Source: Trametes villosa
Lineage: Eukaryota > Basidiomycota > Agaricomycetes > Polyporales > Polyporaceae
Reading direction: 5' to 3'
Assembly: GCA_002964805.2 (NCBI GenBank)
Contig: PUDQ02000003.1
Span: 1,550,001 to 1,614,000, forward strand
DNA: 64,000 bases
Shown here: in pieces, positions 36,240-48,574 of the stretch
Numbering within the stretch: position 1 is the first letter of the stretch
Layout of the letters: each line of letters starts with the position of its first letter
Notes under the pieces: model-generated
Told to the model about the DNA's origin: nothing
What the model saw: the letters and a program-made list of their open reading frames with translations, nothing else
Database searches by the model: none
Program-made: the position numbers and the translations under genes

Positions 36240-38145
36240 CTACTCGTCGTCTGCGTCATCATCGTCCTGGTCTTCGGCGTCCTCGTCAGGGTCGTCCTCC
36301 GACCCGCTGCTGTCAGCGTCTTGAATCGTCATCAAGTCATTCAGGCTATGCGCGGCGCAGTGAATTCTGGGCTGGTGATAGACAGTAGAGGGGAACGCAC
36401 CAGTGCACGAACGGCCGCACGAGCTGCACGACTCGTGCAAGCTCGTCCTTGAAGTCGGGCGAGAGCACCTGCTTGTCCGTGAACCTGGCGTAGGAGGGTG
36501 TTAAGTGGGGTTATATTGAGCTAGGAACCCCTGGGCGTACTTGTGGACGACGGCGAATGAGCGGCATTTCAGGAGGTCGATGTCCCTACGCAAAGGTGAG
36601 CAAACTGTTGGTCCAGACATTCGGGAGGGATGCAGATGGGGGATGCTCACTTGTGCGTCTTGTCGATGCCCTTCGGCGCGATCTTCAGCTCGTCGTCGAA
36701 CCCAAACACGTTCTGGCGCGCGCCCTTGGGGTGCGGGTGCGCAGGCCCGAACATCGCCTCGAAGTCAGGGGCAGAGATGATGCGCCGCAGACGTTTCGAG
36801 GAGCGGAGCAGATTGTTTCTAAGCGATTCAAGGACAGGCAGTTGAGCATTGTCGGATTTCGGGCAAGTGACGCGCAGAGCGTACCGGATGGTCTGGAGCT
36901 CATTCTTACCGGGGCACCAGCTCCCGGCTGCGATGAGGCTCTCGCCCCCCGATTTGACTGTGGTTTTACTGAGTCATGGTGTTCCAAACACGTGTAATGA
37001 ATTGACTTACTGGCTCTATATATACCGACGGGAACGACGTGCTGTCAGATATAGTGCTTACAATATGCGTAACGGGAGAAGAGCGTACATATGATCTGCA
37101 AGGAGCGTTGAGGGATGTTGTATGGATATAAGAGGATTCCTGAACTCACATGCAGCGAATATTCCCTTCCGGCCGCTTCGCGAAAAACTGGCGGAGAATC
37201 CCGTCTTATACGGCGTCTTGTCGTTGCTGAAACGAACCTGTGAGGGAGCCTGTCAGTAGACGGTGAACAGATAAGACTATGACACTCACGTCGCGGTATA
37301 TCCGATGAATGACATCTTTCGGTGGCAAGTGGGGAATTTGTGGGTCAACCTCCACCAACGAGTCGGTGAACTCCTCAACGAATGCCTTCCATTCGCTTTC
37401 AGCTAGGCGGTATACTGGTTCTATATCTCACGCGTAAGATTGCGTTCATACTTCACTATAAAAATGGCCGTACCATGGAGCTTAAACCTGCGTGTTGCCA
37501 TCTCGCGTGAGCGCCCCTAGTTCCTAAAACACTATGCAAGCGCCGCGTACCATTCCCGATCATTACACTCGGGTTTCTTCAACTCCGCGAGGAAGTCCAG
37601 CGTATTCTTCGAAATCTGTCCTGGAGGAACTATTCCGGGCCACTTAGGCCCTCCACGTACCGTGTTGTGTGTGAACACGACACACCTCGTCCTGTCTTTG
37701 GCGCCTGTACGACCACACCAACGACCTCTTGTCCCTCTCCGAGCTCGAAGTCGTCTTCGTCTTCGTCGTCTTCGTCCTTTTTTGTCTTGCGCTTCTTGCG
37801 CGACGACGCACCGGGCTTTTGCGGCGAGGACTTCTTGCTTGCACCCTTCTTCGCGGCTGGTTTCTTGGATGATGAGTTCGGACGCTTGCGCTTCCGGCTC
37901 GTAACTTCGTCGTCATCTTCATCTAGGGCATCGCTGTCCAGTGACTCTGCTTCAGACAGGCTATCTCCATCCTCGTAGACCTCTCCCTCGTCAATGTCTT
38001 CGGAGGCGTCCCTTCCTTCATCGTCAGAGGGCTCTACCGGGGCTTGCTTCTTGTTCCCCTTCGCTGAGCGAGATTTCCTCTGTACTTCAGCTTTAGTGGT
38101 ACTCCCGTTCTCTCCAGTCTTGGACCGTGTCGCGCGCGTCGGCAT
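36240..38145 (-). CDS. DUF2461 (TIGR02453) family protein with acidic/basic nuclear-type head
   Basis: A multi-exon gene from MPTRATRSKTGENG at 38145 to a DDDDADDE end at 36240. The first 150 or so residues alternate Lys/Ser and Asp/Glu runs, including RKRKRP and KKRKTKK signals that suit nuclear import. The DUF2461 domain follows: ISKNTLDFLAELKK, NDREWFKLHEPVYRLAESEW, DVRFSNDKTPYKTGFSASF, GGESLIAAGSWCPGKNEL, FEAMFGPAHPHPKG, APKGIDKTHKDIDLLKCRSF. The family is widespread in bacteria and fungi with no firm function. A 14-nt exon (37474-37487) supplies FKLH, and a possible 7-nt exon (37089-37095) joins FAAY to the next part. The 3' exon adds a second acidic tail. Confidence 0.85.
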
Positions 38146-38687
38146 AGCGGAACTAGAGAGGAGGCAGGAAGCTGAGTGTGAGCGGAAGACAAGGCGCGAC
38201 CAAGACGCGTCGCGAGCGCGCCTACGGCATTACGATCACGTGACACCCTCCGGGGAGGCTCCGGAGCTTGCCGCGGTAGTCACCGTGCAGTGGGTAGCTC
38301 CAGTACTCTAAGTCTTCCTCGTCCTTACCTCGTGCTTCAGCTCTGCGAACTGCAACTATGACTTTCTTGAGTTTCTGTTATGCATGTGTGGATGAACTGG
38401 CTGGAATAATGGACAACACAGTACAAGGCCCCAAATTACCTGGTTGCACCTCGCGTAATCATTTACTTACCATCACAACATCGGGGCAGTCATTGACATG
38501 GGTGCGCACATGCGCTTTTGTTCTGACACTGATACTAATCGTTGCATCGCGCAAGACGTAGCTCTTGTCATACTTCCCCTCTCAAATGACCGTGCGGTCC
38601 TCCTACAGGCTACATGAGCACCCCACCCGCACCGTCCCAAGCCACCTCTAATCGCACGTAATCCTTGAATCCCGCCAGCCACTTAAT
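38146..38687. promoter_or_regulatory. Divergent intergenic region, DUF2461 gene and HET7
   Basis: A 542-bp tract between divergent starts, so it must hold both promoters. No TATA box or repeat stands out. Confidence 0.5.
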
Positions 38688-41009
38688 ATGCCGCGTTTTC
38701 TGGATGCCTTCTCAGGACAGTTCGTCTGGGTCGCCGACGCAAGAAGCGTCTACTACGCGATTCTGTCTCACACTTGGCAATTGGAAGAAGATGGCGGCGA
38801 GCAAACATATGGCGATGTCTGTAGGCTTCAAAAGCTTATGGGGGAGCCCCAGCGGCCTCTAGGAGACCTCGGCCCTGCGCCTCCCAGCGCGAATGACAAC
38901 CCCGCTACGCCTTCCACCGTACTCTCACATCCTGAGCTCTCGCCAAAAATCAAGGGAATGTGCCAAGTTGCGCGCGAGGCAGGCTATAGGCTCGTGTGGA
39001 TCGACTCTTGCTGTATCGACAAGACCAGTAGCGCTGAACTCTCGGAATCTATCAACTCGATGTTCGAATGGTACAAAGAGGCGGACGTATGCTACGTCTA
39101 CCTCGCCGACGTCCCCGACGACGAGGACCCTAGGGACTCCGAATCCGACTTCCGCGACAGCAGGTGGCACAAGCGCGGGTGGACGCTCCAGGAGCTGATC
39201 GCGCCGGAACGCGTCGTCTTCTTATCCTGCACATGGCGCTTCATCGGGACGAGGACCGGCCTGGCGTCGACACTGGAGCAGATCACGAAGATCGACTTTG
39301 CGATCCTCACCGGGAGAGCCCAGCTGAGCTCGGCCAGCGTCGCAAAGCGGATGTCGTGGGCGGCAGCGAGGCAGACGACGCGCGTCGAGGACCGCGCGTA
39401 TTCTCTCCTAGGCATCTTCGACGTGCACATGTCACCGATCTATGGAGAGGGCACGAACGCGTTCCTCCGCCTCCAGGAGGAGATCATCAAGACGATCCCA
39501 GACCAGAGCATCTTCGCGTGGGGGCGCACCTGCACGCTCCTCTCGCTCGACAAGGCCCAGTTCAGCGTCGCAGGCGCCAGCGGACCTGGGTTGCTCGCGC
39601 CGTCTCCAGCACATTTCGAGGGCGCCGGCGACGTGACCCCGCTTGCGCCTGCGGACTTCGCGCTGCGCCTCAGCAGGCCGTCGTGGTTCGAGCTTCCTCC
39701 GCTACACTGTGTCTTCACTCCGCAGGGCGTCCAAGTCCGCCTGCTCGGCACCCTCCTCTATCGCCACGACCGTATCGCGCAGGCAATCCTCGACGCGGAA
39801 GGCGTCGACGAATGCTACGCGTGCATGCGCCTGGCGCGCGTCGGCGCCTGTACCCTTGCTCTCTTGCGCTGCCAGGACAGCGAGGAGTCGCTCATTGCGC
39901 TTGCGCTCTACTCGCCCGACGCAAACATGGAGCGACAAGAGAACCTGCGGACTGCGACGCGAGAGTGGTGCGGTGACTGGCTTCACGCGCCGTACCGCAT
40001 CGTGCGCATCAGTCGGGACGCTCTCGCTCAAGTAGGGACCCTGCTCTCGCCGACACCCATTGAGGTGTACCTCCTCCGCTACCAACGCGTTTTCACGTCC
40101 ACGAAGAAGCATCGTGCCGGATTCGCAAAGGAGCGGGGCGTCAACCTATGGCGCGACGAGAGCTATCCGGGCGCGGTTCTCCGCTTCGCTCCTGGATGCA
40201 TGGAGGAGCTGGAGGCTGTCGGATTTGCAGCTACCCCGTTGGAGTACCAGACTAGTCGGAGAGAGATCGTGCTATCAACGTCTCTTCGCCGCTGTGGTTC
40301 TCGCGATCGTCCCGGGTCGGGCGATGGCGAGCGTGTTCATCTACGCACGATTCTTCATCCGTTATCTATGGAGACTCCAACGGTCGTCGTGGACTACTGG
40401 GTTTCTGTCCGCTTTCCCGCCACACAGGAAGGGAGATACGACCTGACAGCGTCGAGTGTAGGGTCATGTTGCGTCTTTGATCTACTCGGTGCCTGACCAC
40501 CTTGGCTTCCGTAGATGTTCGAACCCGAGACGACCAGCACGCGCATCATCGCCGAGGTGCAATTGGATATCCCCGCCGACAGTACTGAGCGCGAAGTCGA
40601 CTCTCAGAACTTCCGAATTCTGCGGCTTTGGCTGCAGCGACCCATCGCCAGCTCTGCGGTCGCTGACTCCAGTACTCTCTTGTTTGGGATTGAGGTGTCC
40701 GAGCCGTACAAAGGCGACAAGCCGGTTGGAACCGCTCCATCTAGCTCCCGTTCGGAGAGTCATGCATGGGAGGTGGGAGGCGTTGTCGACCACCTGCAAG
40801 CTGGACAGTCAATCTCACCCTCCGGTCGTCATGGTGGAGAGAGCGATTTTGATCCCTCGGATGACGCAGAGATCTCGCCTGCTATGATCTATCAGGCGGA
40901 GGAGATAGCTACTGGTGAGCACCTTGGGCGCAAACTCTGCAAGTTCGTAGCCCTTACCCAGCAACGCTTCCATCACACTCAGCGAAACCACGCGGCATGT
41001 AAATCTTGA
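38688..41009 (+). CDS. HET-domain protein HET7 (subtype II)
   Basis: Exons 38688-40457 and 40515-41009, with a 57-bp intron in phase 0, give 754 residues. The start is MPRFLDAFSGQFVWVA; YAILSHTW is at 23-30, then LVWIDSCCIDKTSSAELSES, RGWTLQELIAPERVVFL and LLGIFDVHMSPIYGEGTNAF. The tail has CTLALLRCQDSEESLIALAL and, past the intron, RIIAEVQLDI...FRILRLWLQ and LLFGIEVSEPYKG, which align with the HET5 end. Without the intron the protein would stop at residue 602, before the conserved tail. It is the only subtype II copy on the plus strand. Family role as for HET1; partner unknown. Confidence 0.88.
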
Positions 41010-41191
41010 TACATTATACTATGAGCTATATACCCTGCATAGTAGTGTTTGGGCAACCCGATCTCTGCGGTATGCAACATCGCAAGATTCCGGCTGTCGA
41101 ATACTGTTCTGACTCGGAATCCACGAGGCCTGGCTTCAACGGCAGGATTGCGTGGTGTCTCGGTAGGAGCTAGGCAGATTGCACGGCTGCG

Positions 41192-44100
41192 TCACTCGGA
41201 GCCCTCCTGAACTTCTTCCCATTGGGATATAGGAACGGGCTTCGTCGCTGTTTTTCGGTGTCGTTAAGATGTCTCCAAACCGAGACGGATCTACGCAGCT
41301 CTCACCAGTGTTGCCGTCACTGTTCCGGTACACAACCACGTTCCATTTCTCATGCCTCATCCGCTCCACGCGCTTTCTGCTCAGTCTGAAGCGCACCCGA
41401 TCCTGATACTGCACGCATTCCTGCGCAGTGAGCACGAAGAATGTCCCTGGAGCCGGCGAGGCCTTCCCCTCGAATATCGCCTTCATATTGTTGATGGCGT
41501 CCTCCGGGATGACCGCCGCGGGCCGGTAGAACAGCAGCCGCGTCGTAGGCTCGAACGGCGAGACGTATCCAAAGAGTATGTTTCCAGACATCGCGAATGG
41601 TATCGTGCCGGTCACCTTCGCCTCCCAGACCCGGATGTCCCCCGCGTCACGCGAGAACTCCGCGGGTAGGGCGGTGGCGATCGCGAACGGGAGCCCGTAG
41701 TACGCCGTCGCGATGACGTTCTCGAACTCGACCAGCCACGGGTCCGTGCGGACGAGGCGCGGGCGCACGCGCCGATTGTGCTCGGACACGGGAATGGGCC
41801 ACACATCGGCGTACGGCGGGATGTCGGAGAGCATGCGCCCGCTGAGGACGCGCGCGAGGAAGTCAGAGAGCCAGTGCGCGGGGAAGCCGACGCGGTGGAG
41901 GTGCATGAGCAGCCCGAAGAAGGCGACGAGGTTGTGCGGGAGGCGGACGTTGTTCGGGGCCGGCTGCGCGAATCCGGCGACGAAGGTGTTGAAGAGGGTG
42001 CGCGTGAGCCAGGCGGTGAGCTCGTCGCGCGTCGCGAGTTCGGTGAGCGGGCGCGGGAGCGGCTGGGATCCCATGACGAGGATCTCCGAGACCGCTTGGG
42101 GACGGATGACGCGGCACCCGAGGTAGCGAGGGATCTCATCCGGGAGGAGAAGCGTGTATCTGGTCGTGCGCGAGGACGCGTCAGATAAGTTAGGAAGAGA
42201 ATGCATGGTCACTCACGTGTGGAAGAACTCCTCGTCGTTCTTCCAGACACCCATGTTCAGCAAGCAGTTGCAGGCAGCTGCAGCTTGTGGATGGTCTTGC
42301 AAGTTCGGGAGGATGAAGATGGCCATGTTCATCGGGCCGTGAGTATAATCCCTGGCATTCTGTTCAGAGACTTGAACCTATCACATACAGACAACGTTGC
42401 AACTTACGGGACATTGCTCAGCCACATCCTGGTGTACTTCCGCGGGAAGTGGGCTGGCCGATCAACGTCGCCTCCTAGCCGCATCTTCGCGAGCTCCTCG
42501 GAAAGCCCGCCGCAGACAAGCTCGACTGTCATGCGCCCGCGCAGGCCCTTGATCGCGCTCGCGACACCGTCGAAGAACGCGCTTACGACCTCGAACACGA
42601 CGGTTTCCATACCGATGTTGACGGTGTCCATCGCGTGAGGATCGTGTCGGTTGTTGAAGTCCGCCATGAAGCCGATTGGCTCAAAGGCGTCGAACTTGAG
42701 GTCAGGGTAGCCGTCGCCTCCTGTATGATACTTCGCGTTGTTCGAGTTCGCATCCTGTATGAGCTGCTGATGAGTATGGTAGAGTCTCAGTCGGCAATTG
42801 AGAACGTACGAAGAGCGTCATGTTGACCTTCCATTCCTTCGCGATGTGCTTCAGGACCTAGAGGTGCAATATTAATCCAGTTCGATCGGATGGATGTGCA
42901 TGGATAGCTTACCTTGCCTAGCAGAGCGTTAGTAGGCGTGCCCAAGCGCTTGAGCAGAGCCCATTCCGCGTCGAACCCGTCATGGCGCCCCATGAACTCC
43001 TCCGGGGGCCGGAAGACCTTCGTGCGCTCATACCAGAGCTCCTCAATTCCGGTCACCCTACCCTTCGTGTATGAGTTCTGCAGGGTGTCTAACACCGTCT
43101 CCATGTTCTCTTCCAAGAGCGCACGCGCCTGTGCTGGCGACGCGCCCTGAGGCACGAAGGGGAGGTCCATGATCATCTCGTCCGTCATCTCGCGCAGCGA
43201 CTCCTCCAAGTCTCTGCGTTGCTCCGCACGAGACTCCTCGAGTTTGCGGATGAACTCGGAGTTGCCTGTACGGATGGCCAGCAGCTCGAGATCTCGGCGC
43301 GCGGCCTCCGGGTTTTGGTGTTTGTGGACATTGAGCATCGTAGAGGTGAGTTTGCGGGTGGTGAGCCAGAAGTTGAGGGTTTTCAGGATGCCGGGGATGG
43401 CCTGCCGGTCGAGGTGCAGCCACTCGGGTAGCTGCAGGGACTCTGCGGAGAGCCGCTCACGGACGTCTTTCATGACTGCTTGGAGACTGCGGGGCTAATC
43501 AGTGATGCAGGAACTTGAACATCGTGACAATGCTCACCGCTCAAAGCAGTAGCTCGGCATAACGGGCGCGAGAAACATGTACATCAGGGTAGCCTTTATT
43601 TCAGTCCGTGAGGTAGCATCGTCCGCGTTGACTAGATCGTCCAGCAGGAGCATCATGCAGAGGTCCCGTGTTATTGCGGCCTCGTGGATGTCAAGCATCG
43701 TGAGATGTGCACGGAAAGCTGACTTTCGCGCGCCAGAAAGCGTTTGGTACGCGTCATACAAGCCCGAGATGGTACCCAGCGTGTGACGCCCTAGCGAAGA
43801 GCCGAAGTGTCTCAGATGCTGAACTCGCTGGAATACATTACGCAGCTCACCATCGCCGACACCTCCGAAGAGGAAAGCCAGCTTGGACAGGTCGCCTTGC
43901 GGAAGCTTGTTGAAGTCCAGGGGATGCGGCTTCGTGCGGGATCCCCAGCCGTCTACCAGGTTGATTATTGGATCATTCCCAATCTGTTCATCGGAGCCGG
44001 TTCAAGTACAGTTCTACCAGGGTGAGCGCGTGTCGGGGAGCCTACCGAATAGAATTCTTTCGCGTCATCTCTAAAAAGCGCAGTCAGACTGTGAGTCTCG

Positions 44101-44798
44101 CTACTGCGAGAGGTATGTGCGAGGCGAGTCACTCACAGTGGTTTAGAGAACAGAGGTAGCCGAGACAGGCGGCTTAGGCCGACGTCGCCCTCCGTGGAGT
44201 ACATCTCCACATCGGACGCCGTAGCATCCCATTCCTTCCACATGTTGAGAAGGTCATCTCTAGCTGCAGCATCGGTGAGAGCTTTCGACGCAGTCTCCCC
44301 GGCGTCCCGTAGCTCCTGGATGCTTGCGCCGTCGGCATGAAGGTCACCGTCGGACACGACCCTCGCCCTGATTCCAAGAGAGAGCGCCTTGGCTAGTCTG
44401 CTTGACAGCCTCACAATGAGCTCTGGCTTGGTACCCGATGTTCGTGCCAACAGCCTCCAAGCACGAAGGATGGCTCTGACACAGCTGGCGTAGTCGGCAT
44501 TTTCATACAGCGCTGCGCTGAGGTTTGACGGGTAGACGGGGTCCGAGGGATCGGCTTTCTCAGCCTGCCGACTTGCAATCAATATCGTAATAAATGCTAA
44601 TGTGTTGGCGGGTTGGTTCAAAATACCTTGGAGTACAGCTCAGCAGCTCTGGAGGTGTTTATTGGTAAAGGATCCAGGATGACAATGCGACACCGATGCG
44701 ACCGTCGTACCACGGGCATGGCCTACATACCTCGCTAGCTGACCGGCTTTGAAGTATTCGTTTCCTCTCTGTTTGAGCTCAGGCGCATTATGTGCCAT
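41192..44798 (-). CDS. TPR-DUF4470 protein, copy A
   Basis: A multi-exon gene: first exons complement(44731-44798) and complement(44627-44648), stop TGA at 41194-41192. The start MAHNAPELKQRGNEYFKAGQ begins a tetratricopeptide motif; a second block reads KADPSDPVYPSNLSAALYEN. DUF4470 follows (AHLTMLDIHEAAITRDLCMM, near 43650), then a long region with HNLVAFFGLLMHLHRVGFPA and APGTFFVLTAQECVQYQ. The last intron (41256-41310 region) must be removed to give ATKPVPISQWEEV, which aligns with copy B. DUF4470 is a fungal domain often found with MYND or MSS51-like parts; function is not established. Head-to-head with copy B. Confidence 0.8.
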
Positions 44799-45019
44799 GG
44801 CTGATATCCAAGAGATGAGTTTAGGCTGCGATCGCGGCTTAGGGTGCCGAGCCTGGAGGAGAGAAAGAAAGTGGTGCAAAACAAGCGCCCATCAGCCACA
44901 AACGTTTTCCGGCAGGCCTGCTTCGGCTCGACGCTGAGTGATTTTGAGTCCGACCCTCCATTAGCTTGAAATTGGTCACTCACTCTCTGCATTCCGTCGT
45001 GCCGTCAGAAAACGTCGCA
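44799..45019. promoter_or_regulatory. Shared promoter of the TPR-DUF4470 pair
   Basis: 221 bp between divergent paralogue starts, the likely axis of an inverted duplication. No TATA box was identified. Confidence 0.5.
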
Positions 45020-48000
45020 ATGGCTGAGAAGGCAGCAAAGCTCAAGCAGCAAGGAAATGAGCGTTTCAAAGCCGGGGATTTACTCAGGTGCGCTTATCGC
45101 CATCAAGCATATTCGTCCTCGCCTATTCAAAATGGCGAAATGCTACCGAGTCGTCGCTTAATCCGCTCTTTCATGCAGAGCTTCCGAGCTTTACGCACAG
45201 GCACGCACATTTGACTTGCTATGTGACCGGCGACATGGCTAACGGTCCGAGAAGGCTGAAAAGGCAGATCCGACCGACCCTGTCTACGCGTCCAACCTTA
45301 GCGCAGCTCTGTATGAGGTTGGCGATTACGCAGGCTGCGCTCAGGCGGTTCTTCGCTCCTGGAAACTCCTACGCAGCCGCGAAGATGCAAAACCTGACCT
45401 GAAGTCGAGGCTCTCTACCCGGCTCGCCAAGGCGCTTTCTCATGGCGTACGAGTGAAATCCATATCGCCCGACGTCGTAGCTGCGAACAGCTCCGAGGTC
45501 AAACACCTGCGAAACGCGACAGCCGTAGCGAACGCCGCGCCGAGCGAGGAACTGACACGCGCATGGAATGAATGGGATGCGACCGAGGCTGAAGCTCTCG
45601 CATACATTGAGAGGGGCCGCGAGGCTTTGCGCGGGTTCGCTCGCCTGCCTATGTTTTTCAAGCCGCTGTACGTTTTCTGCCCTCCTGATGCCCTGCTCCA
45701 GCGGCTCACCTTCTCCTAGTGACACTACGAGGGAATTCTTCCTGGTTAGGACTTTACGGCCCAAACGCAAATGCATATAGCTGACTGAATGTTCAGATCG
45801 GGACGGACGATATCATCGACCTTACTGCGGGATGGGGTCCGGGGGAACTCCACCCTCTACAGCTCAACAAGCTCTCCCAAGATCTGCTCCCCGAGATCGC
45901 GTTCCTATACGGAGGCGTCGGAGACGGTACGTGCCACGAGCCCTGGCGGTACCGTGGGCTCAGTCTCCGCTCTTCACAGCTCGACATGCTTTTGGCACCA
46001 TCGCCGGCCTCTACCACGCCTCCAAGAAACTACCAGAGACAAAGAGGGCGAAAGTTCATGCTCATTTTACCCTCCTTGACATCCACGACGGAACCATCGC
46101 ACGCGACCTCTGCATGTTGATGCTCCTGCACGAGCTGAACAGCACGAGCGACTCAACAGAGCGATTGGAGATCAAGGCGACGCTCACGTACACCTTTGGC
46201 GGAGTTGCGATGCCGCCGTACTGCTATAAGCGGTAAGCAGTGCGGTTGCGCTACGACTTCTCTTCAAAACGCGTGTAGTGGTGCTGACTGGACCCGATGC
46301 TGCTCAGCCTAGAGGCTACTATCCGGGGTCTACGCGAACGACTCTCCGCTACCCCGCCCGACCTTCCCTCTTGGCTGCACATCGCGTCAGACACCATCCC
46401 CGCCATCATGCCCACGCTCGACTACTGGCTGAGCACGAAGAAGACGACGCGCCGAATGCTGGAGGGCCACACCCATATGTCCGCCGTCGATCGCGCCGAC
46501 ATGGGGATGCGCTCGATGATCCCCGGCGCGAACAAAGACCTCCAAAAGAAGCTGAAGGACAACGTCGAGGGCGAGCACGCCAAGATCAGGAAGACGCTGC
46601 GGAGCCTGACCCCGGCCCAGCTGAGGGAGTGGCCTCTGTTCACGCATGACACGCCGGATGAGGAGATGCTGGCGTACGTGCGGGACAACGAGAAGGAGCT
46701 CGTGGAGATGATCTATAAGGAGGGGCGGGGCGGGAAGCTCCCGCTGTACGAGGAGGTGTGGTACAAGAGCACGAAGGTGTTTTTCCCTCCGCGGGAGCTG
46801 CTGAAGCGCCATTCCGGTTTCGACGACGCGTGGAAGCGCCTTCGGAACAATGAGGGCGTGTCTAAGCCTACGGAGCGCAAGGTGGGCTCCGCCGTTCTTA
46901 CGCCAACCTAGCGCATGCTGAATCATCTGCTACAGCTCCAGAAGCAGATCGAAAGCGAGTGGCACCCGAACATCACGCTCTTTGTGCGTATATGCGCTCC
47001 GCACCACCGCAGTACACAGCTCACCTACGTTTCGGATAGGATACAAAATGCGCCGATCCGAAGTGCTATCCGGATTCCGATGGCTACCCCGACTTCAGCA
47101 TCGACATGTTCCACGCAGTCGCTTACATGGACCAGTTCAACCGGCGCAACGGGCCTAACGCGCAAGACCCGCCCCGCACGAACCAAGACATGCTCGCCGC
47201 CAGTACCTGTGGGCAATTCTTCGACGAGGTGGCGGCGGCAATTAAGGGACTCGACGGGCACATCATCGTCGAGCTGATCTGCGGCGGCCTCTCGGAGGAG
47301 CTCATCAAGATGCAGCACAGCGCGGATGTTACGCGTCCTGCAGAGTTTCCAAGGAAGTATACCAGGATGTGGCTGAGTAACGTCCCGTATGCCACTGTAC
47401 CTCTTCTACGCATATCCGGTGGATTATTGACGTGCATTGGGCAGGGACTACACGCACGGCCCGCAGAACGTAATCGTCTATGCGTTACCCAACCTCCAGG
47501 ATGATCCCCAGGCTGCTGTCGCCTTCAACTCCCTTCTGAACACGATGGTGTGGGGCGGTGACGATGAGTTCTTCCACACGTACGTATCCGAAACTTCGTT
47601 ACGTGCGTGCGCTCAACCCGCTTCAGCTATATGCTCCTGCTTCCACAAGAAGTGCCTCGATACCTCGGGTGCCGCGTCATCAGCTCTAGAGTGGTGATGG
47701 ACGTTTGCGTGCTCGGTGCCCAGCCTGTCCCACAGCCGTTGTCCAAGCTCGCCAGCCGAGACGAGATAACCACTCTGCTCACCCGCGTCCTGTTCAACAC
47801 CTTCATTCCCGGCCACTCGAAGCTCCGGCCACACAACGTCCGATGCCCCCACAACCTCGTCGCGTTCTTCGCCTTGGTGCTCTACCTGCACCGCGTCGGC
47901 TACCCCGCGCACTGGCTCACCGAGTTTCTCGCGCGGGTGCTCAGCGGGAGCATGGTCTCCGATATCGCGCCCTACGACGACTTCTGGCCCATGCCGGTCA

Positions 48001-48574
48001 AAGAACGCCTCCGCCGTGTCCCACCGCGGCAAGTGCGCACCGACCCCTGGCTCATCGACTTCGAGAACACCATCGCGACGTCATACTACGCCATCCCCTT
48101 CCCCATCGCCACCGCGCTCCCCGCCGACTTCTCGCGCGAGATCACCGACATCCAGGTGTGGGAGGTGCAGGTCACCGCCGCGCAGCACTTCTCGATGCAG
48201 CCGTTCTTCAACTTCAGCTCGCCGTACGACCCGCGCACGCGGCTGCTCTTCTACCGGACCGCGGTCACGACGGCGGGCGCGCTCATCGAGGACATGGCGC
48301 GCATTTTCGAGGGGAAGCGGGAGCCCGCGCCGGGCACGTTCTTCGTGCTCACGATGCAGGAATACGTGCAGTACCAAACCCTCATCCGCTTCAAGCTCAG
48401 CCGGAAGCGCGTCGAGCGCATGCGCAAGGAGAAGTGGAGCATGATGGCCTATCGTCCCGATACTGGCCAGCAAGGTCTGTATCTCGTTCTAGAGGGAAGG
48501 CTGTGGCTTACAAGTGTGCTTTCGCAGCGACGCGCCCGGTGCCGGTCGAGAAGTGGGTGCTGGTATCGAACTAG
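45020..48574 (+). CDS. TPR-DUF4470 protein, copy B
   Basis: First exons 45020-45087 (68 nt) and 45179-45200 (22 nt), the same lengths as in copy A. Start MAEKAAKLKQQGNERFKAGD, then KADPTDPVYASNLSAALYEV. DUF4470 reads YGGVGDARHAFGTIAGLYH (near 45920-46020) and AHFTLLDIHDGTIARDLCML. The C-terminal part has HNLVAFFALVLYLHRVGYPA and APGTFFVLTMQEYVQYQ, and after a final intron ends ATRPVPVEKWVLVSN. Intron 2 (45201-45254, 54 bp) begins GC rather than GT; copy A has GT at the same place. Identity to copy A is moderate over the whole length, so the duplication is old. Function unknown. Confidence 0.8.

Noticed and set aside
36141..36452. Plus-strand frame with a hydrophobic stretch, preceded by a TATA-like site
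   Set aside because: Antisense to the acidic 3' exon of the DUF2461 gene; the hydrophobic run is the mirror of its Asp codons.
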